Positions 36,379-44,710 of a stretch of 64,000 bases of DNA are shown in pieces; the first letter of the stretch is position 1, and each line of letters starts with the position of its first letter. The position numbers were made by a program, and so were the translations under genes. The stretch lies in assembly GCA_900752905.1 (NCBI GenBank), contig CAADWX010000025.1, forward strand, positions 1-64,000, in the 5' to 3' direction. Below the pieces are notes generated by a model. The model made no database searches. It saw only the letters and a list, made by a program, of their open reading frames with translations, and had not been told where the DNA came from. This stretch comes from Bacilli bacterium. GTDB lineage: Bacteria; Bacillota_I; Bacilli_A; RF39; UBA660.

Positions 36379-38394
36379 ATGACAGAAATTGAATTTAAAA
36401 GAGAAAATGAATATTTATCTAACGTAAGAGAACTAATAACAGATTTAATAGTTGATAAAAATAAAAGTATTTCTAAATCGACAGAATCTATTTATGAACA
36501 AAAGAAATTTTTATGGGATAATAGTTCTGATTATACAGATGAAGAATTGGTTGGATCAATGAATGAAGTTGATTTAAATACTAAAATAACAAGTTTTGAT
36601 TTGATTCAATTAAATAAATATAAACAATCTTTAAATAGTCCTTATTTTGCTAAGGTTGTTTTTGAGGATAAAGAATACAATGAAATAATGAATATATATA
36701 TAGGAATATGTACTATTGAAAAAAATCATGATTACTATGTTTTTGATTGGAGAGCTCCTATATCAAGTCTATTTTATAATTATGAAATTGGATCGTCTTC
36801 GTATGAGTCTTCTAATGGAATTATTTATGGTGAGACTTTATCAAAAATGCAGTTTAAAATTATAGATGGAAAATTAATAAGATGTTTCAATAGCAGTTTA
36901 AATATAGATGATGATTTTCTTCAGGAAATATTAGCTAACTCACAATCAGATAAAATGAAAAATATTGTTAGTACAATTCAAAGAGAACAAAATGAGGTTA
37001 TAAGAAATATAAGTGATCCATATTTAATTGTTCAAGGGGTTGCAGGTTCGGGCAAGACCAGTGTAGCGCTTCATAGAATAGCTTATTTGCTATATAAAAA
37101 CAAATCTTTAAATTCAAATAATATATTAATTTTTTCTCCTAATGATGTTTTTTCTGATTACATATCAAATGTTTTACCAGAATTGGGAGAAGAAAATGTT
37201 TTAACCACTACTTTTAGTGATTTTGCTAAGGTATGTTTAAAACCATATAAAAAAATAGAAGGTTATACTGAATTTTTAGAAAAAATTTATTCATCAAATA
37301 ATTTTGATAAAAAATTAATTGAAAAGAAAATGTCTTATGAATATAAAAATGAAATAGATGAATATTTAGAAAATATTGAAAACAATATTAAATTTGATCA
37401 TGATATAGAAATTAATAACCATATTATTGAAAAGGATGAAATAAGAAACTTATATTTAAGTAAGTACTTAAAATTTCCATATTCAGAAAGATTAGACTTT
37501 ATTGCCGAAGATATATGTTATAAAGCTCATATTTCTTTGAAGCATAAAAACAAAGTAAGAAATGTAATTGTTAAAGAATATAATATATGTGTTAATCAAT
37601 TTGAATTATATAAAGATTTTTTAATAAAGAGTAATTATTTGGGTAGTTTTATTTCAAAAGGTAAAGTTAAATATGAAGATATTATGGGATTAATGCTAAT
37701 ATATTTTAAAATAAATGGATATCCTAATTTTTATGGAATTCAACAAGTTGTTATAGATGAAGCACAAGATTATACATATTTACAAATGGAAATATTTAAA
37801 AACATTTTTCCTAATGCTAAATTTACAATATTAGGAGATGTTAATCAAACTATTAATCCTTTTTACAAATATAAATCATTGGAATCATTAAAAGATATTT
37901 TTCCAAAATCAAAATATATTGAACTTAAAAAAGCATATAGATCAAGTAGTGAAATAATAGATTACACTAATAAAATTCTTGGTATTTCAAATATTGTGGC
38001 TGTTAGAAAAGAAAATAATTATAATGTAGATATAATTGAGTTGGATGAAAGTAATAAAATTTATCAAGTAAACTCAATACTAAATTTAATGAATAAAAAT
38101 AATATTCATAAAATTGCTATAATTACTAAAAATGTAGAAGAAGCAAAAATTCTTTATAAAAATTTAGAAAATGATAATATACAATTTATTCAAAATACAG
38201 ATGATTCTATACAAAAAGATGTAATAATTATTCCATCATATTTATCTAAAGGTTTAGAATTTGAAGGAGTTATTGTATATAATGATAAAGAGACATATAA
38301 AGAAGATGATATAAATTTATATTATGTTGTATGTAGTAGGGCACAACATATGTTAAGTATTTTTAATGAACCACAAAAGATACTAAAAAAATAG
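36379..38394 (+). CDS. HelD-like UvrD-family helicase (RNA polymerase recycling)
   Basis: A 671-aa superfamily 1 helicase. It has an N-terminal coiled region (RENEYLSNVRELITDL), FDWRAPISSLFYNYEIG, the Walker A motif GVAGSGKTSVALHRIAYLLY, Walker B VVIDEAQDYTYLQ, LGDVNQTINP and a C-terminal motif in YLSKGLEFEGVIVYN. HelD family members release stalled or dormant RNA polymerase. The ATG at 36379 follows AGGGGAAG; an in-frame ATG at 36352 lacks a site. A second, related helicase function cannot be excluded. Confidence 0.88.
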   Translation: MTEIEFKRENEYLSNVRELITDLIVDKNKSISKSTESIYEQKKFLWDNSSDYTDEELVGSMNEVDLNTKITSFDLIQLNKYKQSLNSPYFAKVVFEDKEYNEIMNIYIGICTIEKNHDYYVFDWRAPISSLFYNYEIGSSSYESSNGIIYGETLSKMQFKIIDGKLIRCFNSSLNIDDDFLQEILANSQSDKMKNIVSTIQREQNEVIRNISDPYLIVQGVAGSGKTSVALHRIAYLLYKNKSLNSNNILIFSPNDVFSDYISNVLPELGEENVLTTTFSDFAKVCLKPYKKIEGYTEFLEKIYSSNNFDKKLIEKKMSYEYKNEIDEYLENIENNIKFDHDIEINNHIIEKDEIRNLYLSKYLKFPYSERLDFIAEDICYKAHISLKHKNKVRNVIVKEYNICVNQFELYKDFLIKSNYLGSFISKGKVKYEDIMGLMLIYFKINGYPNFYGIQQVVIDEAQDYTYLQMEIFKNIFPNAKFTILGDVNQTINPFYKYKSLESLKDIFPKSKYIELKKAYRSSSEIIDYTNKILGISNIVAVRKENNYNVDIIELDESNKIYQVNSILNLMNKNNIHKIAIITKNVEEAKILYKNLENDNIQFIQNTDDSIQKDVIIIPSYLSKGLEFEGVIVYNDKETYKEDDINLYYVVCSRAQHMLSIFNEPQKILKK

Positions 38395-38418
38395 TAGAAT
38401 AATATCTACTATTTTTAT
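38389..38418 (+). terminator. Terminator of the HelD-like gene
   Basis: Same stem-loop as at 36261-36290, including the loop; here the helD TAG lies in the 5' arm. Confidence 0.85.
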
Positions 38419-38486
38419 TTACATATATTTACAAAGTCATTTTACTTTATAGTTTTGTTTTTGTATAATATTAAGGGTGATTACTT

Positions 38487-39107
38487 ATGAAGGAAAAAAT
38501 ATCTTTAATATATAAAATATTAATAGTGGTAGTAAGTGGTATAGGTTTATATTTAAATTTTAAGTTATATTCTTTTAAAACAGCAATTTTATATTTTACA
38601 AATTTAAGTAATATTTTAGTATTTGTTTTTTATTTAGTAGGATTAATACTATATTTTACTAAAAAATTGAAAAAAAATGATACATATTATATTATAAAAG
38701 GTATGATTACAATGGCTATAACAATTACAATGTTTGTATATCAAATTATATTATCTGGTAGTATGAATGCATTTGTAGGTCATGAAGTAGAAAATGCTTT
38801 TGTACATTTAATAGTGCCATTTTTAGTAATATTTGATTATATAATATTTGGAAAAAAGGGAAATTTAAAGAAAAATTATCCATTTATATGGAGTTTTATA
38901 TTAATAGTTTATCAATTATTTGTAATAATATATTCATTATTGGGTGGTAAATTCATGGGATCAGATGTACCATATCCATATATGGATGTAAGTAAAAATG
39001 GTATATGGACTGTTATACTAAATTGTGTACTTGTATATGTTTTTTTTGTAGGATATGGTACAATAGTACAAACATTAGATAATAAATTGGGTAAAAAGAA
39101 TAAGTAA
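38487..39107 (+). CDS. Pr6Pr-family membrane protein
   Basis: A 206-aa protein with six predicted membrane helices. The string YFTNLSNILVFVFYLVGLI and the later HLIVPFLVIFDYIIFGKKG match the Pr6Pr family (FAR-17a/AIG1-like), whose function in bacteria is unknown. AAGGGTGATTACTT precedes the ATG. Confidence 0.8.
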   Translation: MKEKISLIYKILIVVVSGIGLYLNFKLYSFKTAILYFTNLSNILVFVFYLVGLILYFTKKLKKNDTYYIIKGMITMAITITMFVYQIILSGSMNAFVGHEVENAFVHLIVPFLVIFDYIIFGKKGNLKKNYPFIWSFILIVYQLFVIIYSLLGGKFMGSDVPYPYMDVSKNGIWTVILNCVLVYVFFVGYGTIVQTLDNKLGKKNK

Positions 39108-39183
39108 TTTAATATATAGATTAAAAAATTAATAATAAATTAATTTTTTTTATAAAAACATACTTTTTTAAATAATAATTAAT

Positions 39184-39396
39184 GATAAAAAAATAATAGG
39201 TTTATATGATAAAGAAGTTGTTGAAAAGAAAATACTTAATTCTAGATTAATTGAAGCTCGTGAAGAGGGTGAAAATAAGAAAGAAAAAGAAGTAGCTTTA
39301 AATATGATTAATATGGATTTGGATGATAATATAATAATTAAATCTTTAAATATTTCTAAAGAGGATTTAGACAATATAAAAGGAAGTAGACTTTAG
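39184..39396 (+). pseudogene. C-terminal remnant of an Rpn/PD-(D/E)XK transposase-type protein
   Basis: The frame from 39184 encodes GLYDKEVVEKKILNSRLIEA, then an EGENKKEKE stretch, then ISKEDLDNI and a TAG at 39394. This looks like the C-terminal tail of Rpn-family (PDDEXK nuclease, transposase-like) proteins, which end with an EG/K-rich helix and a small helix-turn-helix-like part. The catalytic N-terminal domain is absent and there is no start with a ribosome site. The end overlaps the stop of the convergent yigZ gene. Confidence 0.65.
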
Positions 39397-39989
39397 TTGC
39401 TATTTCCTTTTTTTATTAGTATTTCTTTTAATATTTTTAATTGTGATATTTTATTTAATGAATTAATTAATTGTTTATTGTTTTTATCTATATCTATTAC
39501 ATAAGTTATATCATTATTAAATTCTTTACTTAATATTTTTATATCTTTTAAATAATTGTCTATTTGTTTGATATTATCATAACTGAAAGTTATTTTAAGT
39601 TCTATACCTGGTATAAGATTACATATATTATTTTCATCTATGCAGTTTGTAACGCTTTTTGTATATGCTCTAACTAATCCTCCAGCGCCTAATTTTATTC
39701 CGCCAAAATATCTTGTTACAATGCATAATATATGATTTAATTCATTATTTTTTAATACGTTTAATATTGGAATACCTGCTGTTCCTGCTGGTTCACCATC
39801 ATCTGAGCATTTTTCAAATCCATCTACAATATATGCATAACAGTTGTGTGTTGCGTCTTTATATTTATTTTTAATTTCTAAAAGATATTTATCTACATCT
39901 TCTATATCATTAACGTAAATCATATTACATATAAAGCGTGATTTATTTATAATGTATTCTTTTTTATTATTGTTAATAATAGATTTCAT
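39393..39989 (-). CDS. YigZ/IMPACT-family protein
   Basis: A 198-aa member of the YigZ (UPF0029, IMPACT) family with the conserved FICNMIYVND, DATHNCYAYIVDG, CSDDGEPAGTAGIPILNVL and VTRYFGGIKLGAGGLVRAY motifs. IMPACT-family proteins are linked to translational control, but the bacterial role is not settled. The ATG at 39989 follows AAAGGTGA; a GTG at 39998 sits inside this site. Confidence 0.92.
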   Translation of the reverse strand: MKSIINNNKKEYIINKSRFICNMIYVNDIEDVDKYLLEIKNKYKDATHNCYAYIVDGFEKCSDDGEPAGTAGIPILNVLKNNELNHILCIVTRYFGGIKLGAGGLVRAYTKSVTNCIDENNICNLIPGIELKITFSYDNIKQIDNYLKDIKILSKEFNNDITYVIDIDKNNKQLINSLNKISQLKILKEILIKKGNSN

Positions 39990-40069
39990 AAAAGTCACCT
40001 TTATTTATTATAAAGTAAAGTTTAAAAAAAATCAAAGTATGGTATAATAATTAACAAGAGGTGATAAAT

Positions 40070-41830
40070 ATGATACTTGAAAAACTATTACTTGTACCAC
40101 ATAAACCTGGATGTTATCAAATGAAAAATAAAGATGGAGTTATTATATATGTTGGTAAGGCAAAAGATTTAAGAAATAGACTTAATTCATATTTTCATCA
40201 ATCACATACTGGTAAAACTCAAAAGTTGGTTAGTGAAATAGCTGATTTTGAATATATAGTTGTAGGCAGTGAATCAGAAAGTTTAATACTTGAAATTAAT
40301 TTAATAAAAAAATATGATCCTAAATATAATATATTACTTCGTGATGATAAAAGTTATCCTTATATTGAACTTACTAATGAACGTGTACCAAGACTTACAA
40401 TAGTAAGAGATTTAAATAGAAAAAGAAATAAAAATTATTTATATGGACCTTATCCAAATGTTAAGGCTGCTCGTGATACAGTTAATCTTCTAAATAGATT
40501 ATATCCTCTTCGTAAATGTAGAACTTATAGTAAGAAACCCTGCCTTTATTATCACATAGGACAGTGTCTAGGATATTGTACTAATAATGTAAACACTGAA
40601 TTAATTAATTCTATGAAGAATGATATTATTAAATTTTTAAAGGGTGATGATAGTGTTGTAACAAAAAAATTAAAAGATGAAATGAAAAGAGAAGCTGATA
40701 ATTTGAATTTTGAGGCAGCACTTGAATTAAAAGAATTAATAAATAATATAGAGGTTACTCTTACTCATCAAAAAGTAGAAATAAATGATTATGTAGATAG
40801 AGATATATTTGGATATTATGTTGATAGGGGTTATTTATCTATACAAGTATTTTTTATACGTGGTGGGAAGATAAAGGAAAGACATAGTAAAATTATGCCT
40901 TTGATAGATGAAATAGATGAACAGTTAACAGATTATATAGCTAAGTTTTATAATAATTTTTTAATACCTAAAGAAGTTCTTGTACCACAAATTATTAATG
41001 TATCTTTACTTGAAGAATATTTAAATACTAGTGTTAAGATACCTGTTAAAGGAGTAAAAAAACAATTATTAGATATGGCATGTGATAATTCTAAAATAGC
41101 TCTTGATAATGAATTTGAACTTATTAAAAGGGATGAGTTTAGAACAATAGAAGCAAATGAAGAACTTAAAAATATTTTAAATATGGATAAGCTTGATAAA
41201 ATAGAAATATTTGATAATGCCCATCTTTTTGGTACATTTAATGTATCTGGTATGGTAGTTTATGAAAATGGTAAACCAAATAAGAATGAATATAGAAAAT
41301 TTAAAATAACTAATGATGTTAATGATGATTATGGAACAATGCGAGAAGTAATATATAGAAGGTATTTTAGAGTATTAAAAGATGATTTAGTACGCCCTGA
41401 TTTAATTATTGTAGATGGCGGTATAGGACAAATTAATGCTGCAAAAGAAATAATAGATTCTCTTCATATGAATATAAAGATAGTAGGTCTTAAAAAAGAT
41501 GATAGACATACTACAGAAAGTTTAATTGATACTGATTTAAGAGAAATAAAAATAGATAAAACTAGTAATGTATTTTATTTGCTTGAGAGAATGCAAGAAG
41601 AGGTACATAATTTTACTATAAATTATCATAAACAAATAAGAAGTAAGGGTGCTTTGGCTAGTGTACTTGATAGTATTTCTGGAATAGGTGAGGTAAGAAA
41701 AAAGGAATTACTTAAAAAGTATAAAAATGTTAAAACTTTAAAAGAAGTAAGTATTCAAGAATTAAATGAAATACTTCCAATTAAGGTTGCTGAAGAATTA
41801 CATACATTTTTAGAAAACTATGAAATATAG
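40070..41830 (+). CDS. uvrC: UvrC, excinuclease ABC subunit C
   Basis: A 586-aa UvrC. It has an N-terminal GIY-YIG domain (PHKPGCYQMKNKDGVIIYVGKAKDLRNRL), a UVR motif (KREADNLNFEAALELKELI), the C-terminal RNase H-like domain (IEIFDNAHLFGTFNVSGMVV, LIIVDGGIGQINAA) and a final HhH (DSISGIGEVRKKELL). It makes both cuts in nucleotide excision repair. Start ATG at 40070 behind GAGGTGATA. The Cys cluster at 'KCRTYSKKPCLYYHIGQCLG' is the iron-sulfur site. Confidence 0.97.
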   Translation: MILEKLLLVPHKPGCYQMKNKDGVIIYVGKAKDLRNRLNSYFHQSHTGKTQKLVSEIADFEYIVVGSESESLILEINLIKKYDPKYNILLRDDKSYPYIELTNERVPRLTIVRDLNRKRNKNYLYGPYPNVKAARDTVNLLNRLYPLRKCRTYSKKPCLYYHIGQCLGYCTNNVNTELINSMKNDIIKFLKGDDSVVTKKLKDEMKREADNLNFEAALELKELINNIEVTLTHQKVEINDYVDRDIFGYYVDRGYLSIQVFFIRGGKIKERHSKIMPLIDEIDEQLTDYIAKFYNNFLIPKEVLVPQIINVSLLEEYLNTSVKIPVKGVKKQLLDMACDNSKIALDNEFELIKRDEFRTIEANEELKNILNMDKLDKIEIFDNAHLFGTFNVSGMVVYENGKPNKNEYRKFKITNDVNDDYGTMREVIYRRYFRVLKDDLVRPDLIIVDGGIGQINAAKEIIDSLHMNIKIVGLKKDDRHTTESLIDTDLREIKIDKTSNVFYLLERMQEEVHNFTINYHKQIRSKGALASVLDSISGIGEVRKKELLKKYKNVKTLKEVSIQELNEILPIKVAEELHTFLENYEI

Positions 41831-41857
41831 TTTTTTTTTAAATTTATTAATAAAACA

Positions 41858-41886
41858 TTGTATAAAATAATAAAATTTGGTATACT
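41858..41886 (+). promoter_or_regulatory. Promoter of rpsB-tsf
   Basis: TTGTAT at 41858-41863 and TATACT at 41881-41886 with a 17-nt spacer; leader of about 105 nt with no leader family that I recognise. Confidence 0.65.
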
Positions 41887-41997
41887 AATCATGGCTTTTT
41901 CAAATACACACATTATTGATTTTTATGCCTAGTGCCTAAATGGTGGTAATAAAAAGAAGATATAATGGAGGAAAATAACAAAAGGAGGAATGAAAAT

Positions 41998-43029
41998 ATG
42001 GCAGTAGTGTCAATGAGTTATTTATTAGAAACTGGTGTTCACTTTGGTCATCAAACTAAAAGATGGAACCCAAAAATGAAAGAGTATATTTTTACATCAA
42101 GAGATGATATTTATATTATCGATTTACAAAAAACAGCTAAAAAAATAGAGGAAGCATATGCAGCTTTAAATAAAATTGCAGCTGATGGTGGTAAAGTTTT
42201 ATTTGTAGGTACAAGAAAACAAGCACAAGAAGCAATTGTTGAAGAAGCTAAAAGAAGTGATTCTTACTATGTAGCTGAAAGATGGTTAGGTGGAACTTTA
42301 ACAAACTTCAAAACTATCAGAAGAAGAATTAAAAGATTAGAAGATATCGAAAAAATGGAAAAAGATGGAACTTTCGATTTACTTCCAAAGAAAGAAGTAA
42401 TTGGTATTAAGAAAGAATACGAAAAATTAAACAAAGTTTTATGTGGTATTCGTGAAATGACTAAATTACCTCAAGCTTTATATATAGTAGATCCTTCTAA
42501 AGAAGAAATTGCTATAAGAGAAGCTAGAAAATTAAATATTCCAGTATTTGGTATTGTAGATACAAATTGTGATCCAGATATGGTAGATTATGTAATTCCT
42601 GGAAATGATGATGCAATTCGTGCAGTTAAATTAATTACAGGTGTTATGGCTAATGCTATTGTTGAAGCAAATGGTGGTAAAGTTGTTGATTATGTAAAAG
42701 AAGACGACAAAAATGGTGCTGAAATAATGGAAAAAGCATTAGAAACAGTAAAAAGAAAAGAAGATAGAAATAAACCAAGATTTGAAAAGAAACCATTTAA
42801 CAAAGATAATAAAAGAGAATTTAAAAAAGAATTCAAAAAAGAAGAAAAAGTAGAAAAAGAAACTAAAAAAGTTGAAAAAGTAGAAAAAGTTGAAAAAGTT
42901 GAAAAAAAAGAAGAAGCCAAAGATTTAACTAAATTAACTGTAGCTGAATTAAGAGATTTAGCTAAGAGTAAAGAAGTTAAAGGATACTCAACAATGAAAA
43001 AAGCTGAATTATTAGATGCTTTAAAATAA
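41998..43029 (+). CDS. rpsB: Ribosomal protein S2 with charged linker and Rho-N-like C-terminal domain
   Basis: The first ~235 residues are S2 ([69 protein letters not shown]). S2 usually ends near 250. Here a strongly charged Lys/Glu/Arg linker (about 245-305, with VEKVEK repeats) leads to a final domain of about 36 residues ([21 protein letters not shown]) that fits the Rho N-terminal / SAP-like fold. The ATG at 41998 has AAAGGAGGAATG upstream; an earlier ATG at 41965 would add an unconserved leader. Confidence 0.94.
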   Translation: MAVVSMSYLLETGVHFGHQTKRWNPKMKEYIFTSRDDIYIIDLQKTAKKIEEAYAALNKIAADGGKVLFVGTRKQAQEAIVEEAKRSDSYYVAERWLGGTLTNFKTIRRRIKRLEDIEKMEKDGTFDLLPKKEVIGIKKEYEKLNKVLCGIREMTKLPQALYIVDPSKEEIAIREARKLNIPVFGIVDTNCDPDMVDYVIPGNDDAIRAVKLITGVMANAIVEANGGKVVDYVKEDDKNGAEIMEKALETVKRKEDRNKPRFEKKPFNKDNKREFKKEFKKEEKVEKETKKVEKVEKVEKVEKKEEAKDLTKLTVAELRDLAKSKEVKGYSTMKKAELLDALK

Positions 43030-43051
43030 AATCCAAAATAAGGAGAAATTT

Positions 43052-43927
43052 ATGATAAGTGCAAGTTTAGTAAAAGACTTAAGAGAAAAAACAGGAGCAG
43101 GAATGCTTGATTGTAAGAAAGCTTTAGAAGCAACTGAAGGAAATATTGAAAAAGCAATCGATTGGTTACGTGAAAAAGGTATTTCTAAGGCTGCTAAAAA
43201 AGCTGACAGAATTGCTGCAGAAGGATTAAGCTCAATTTTAATTAAAGGTGATAAAGCTGTTGTGTTAGAAGTTAATTCTGAAACAGACTTTGTTGCTAAA
43301 AATGAAGAATTTAAAGAATTAGTTAATACTATAGCAAGTACAATTATTGATTCAAATTTAACAGATGAAGTAGAAGAAGCTTTAAAACTTCAAACTTCTG
43401 GATGTACAATTGAAGAATTAATAATAGAAAAAACTGCTAAAATTGGTGAAAAACTTTCTTTAAGAAGATTTGTTAAAATTGAAAAAACTCCATCTGAATC
43501 TTTTGGAGAATATATCCATATGGGAGGAAAAATAGCTGTTCTTACAGTTTTAGATAATGCTTCAAGTGAAGTTGCTAAAGATGTAGCAATGCATGCTGCA
43601 GCAATGAGACCTCAATATGTAAGAAGAGAAAATGTTCCAGCAGATGTAGTTGAAAGAGAAAGAGAAGTTTTAAAAGAACAGGCTATGAATGAAGGAAAAA
43701 CTGCTGAAATAGCTGAAAAAATGGTTGAAGGTAGAGTTCAAAAGTTCTATAAGGAAATTTGCTTAGAAGAACAACCATTTGTTAAAGATTCTGATGTTTC
43801 TGTTGGAAAATTCGTTTCAAACAATGGAGGAACAATTGTTAATATGATTCGTTTTGAAGTTGGAGAAGGAATTGAAAAGAAAGAAGAAAATTTTGCTGAA
43901 GAAGTAGCAAAACAAATTAATCAATAA
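43052..43927 (+). CDS. tsf: EF-Ts, elongation factor Ts
   Basis: A 291-aa EF-Ts with the N-terminal UBA domain (VKDLREKTGAGMLDCKKALEATEGN), the TDFVAKN motif (SETDFVAKNEEF) and the C-terminal dimerisation core (VGEGIEKKEENFAEEV). It recycles EF-Tu. It is cotranscribed with rpsB as usual; AAGGAGAAAT precedes the ATG. Confidence 0.98.
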   Translation: MISASLVKDLREKTGAGMLDCKKALEATEGNIEKAIDWLREKGISKAAKKADRIAAEGLSSILIKGDKAVVLEVNSETDFVAKNEEFKELVNTIASTIIDSNLTDEVEEALKLQTSGCTIEELIIEKTAKIGEKLSLRRFVKIEKTPSESFGEYIHMGGKIAVLTVLDNASSEVAKDVAMHAAAMRPQYVRRENVPADVVEREREVLKEQAMNEGKTAEIAEKMVEGRVQKFYKEICLEEQPFVKDSDVSVGKFVSNNGGTIVNMIRFEVGEGIEKKEENFAEEVAKQINQ

Positions 43928-43957
43928 AATAGGTATAAAAAATACCTATTTTTTTTT
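43928..43957 (+). terminator. Terminator of rpsB-tsf
   Basis: AATAGGTAT, AAAAA, ATACCTATT and T run. Confidence 0.88.
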
Positions 43958-43987
43958 AATGTATGATATAATTAAAATGGTGATAAT

Positions 43988-44578
43988 ATGAAATTAAAAA
44001 GAATAATTGCTTATATAATTGATTCTATATTTGTGAGTTTGATAACATCTATGATAGCTTTAATTAGCTTTTTAAATCCAACTATAAATGAATATAACAA
44101 AACTTATAAAGAATACCAACAATTTAATCAAGATATTGTAGCAACTGAAAGTAAAATTGATACAGATAAATTAATAAATGAGTCAACAGAATATTATTAT
44201 AAACTTCAAAAATATTCTTTATCTACAAATATAATTGAAATATTTTGTTTAGTAGGATATTTTGTTATATTTGTTTCATCAAATAATGGTCAATCTCTTG
44301 GCAAAAAAATAATGAAAATTAGAATAGCTCCTAATAAAGGAAATGTAAAATGGTATAACTATTTAGTTAGAATGATAATTTTAAATGGTACATGGATTAC
44401 AATTTTATCTTGTATTATGTTATTTATGTTACCACATAAAGCATTTTATATTACATCTATGGTTATGACTTATATAGGTTATGTAATAATATTAACTGAT
44501 TTATTATTTATGTTATTTAGAAAAGATGAAAGAAGTTTACATGATATAGCTTCTAATACAAAAGTAATAGAAGCATAA
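43988..44578 (+). CDS. RDD-family membrane protein
   Basis: A 196-aa protein with four membrane helices. LKRIIAYIIDSIFVS near the start, NNGQSLGKKIMKIRIAP and SLHDIASNTKVIEA near the end are RDD-family hallmarks. RDD proteins are integral membrane proteins of uncertain role; some affect ion or osmotic balance. GGTGATAAT precedes the ATG. Confidence 0.85.
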   Translation: MKLKRIIAYIIDSIFVSLITSMIALISFLNPTINEYNKTYKEYQQFNQDIVATESKIDTDKLINESTEYYYKLQKYSLSTNIIEIFCLVGYFVIFVSSNNGQSLGKKIMKIRIAPNKGNVKWYNYLVRMIILNGTWITILSCIMLFMLPHKAFYITSMVMTYIGYVIILTDLLFMLFRKDERSLHDIASNTKVIEA

Positions 44579-44588
44579 AGATATAAAT

Positions 44589-44622
44589 TACCTAATTCAA
44601 TAAAGAGTTAGGTATTTTTTTT
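44589..44622 (+). terminator. Terminator of the RDD gene
   Basis: TACCTAA, 12-nt loop, TTAGGTA, eight T. Confidence 0.8.
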
Positions 44623-44710
44623 ATAAAAATAAAAAATTATTTTTTTTCATTTCTTTGCAGGAGTTTTAAATATACATCTTGTATGTTTTAAGTAGGAGGT
44701 GAGAAAACGT

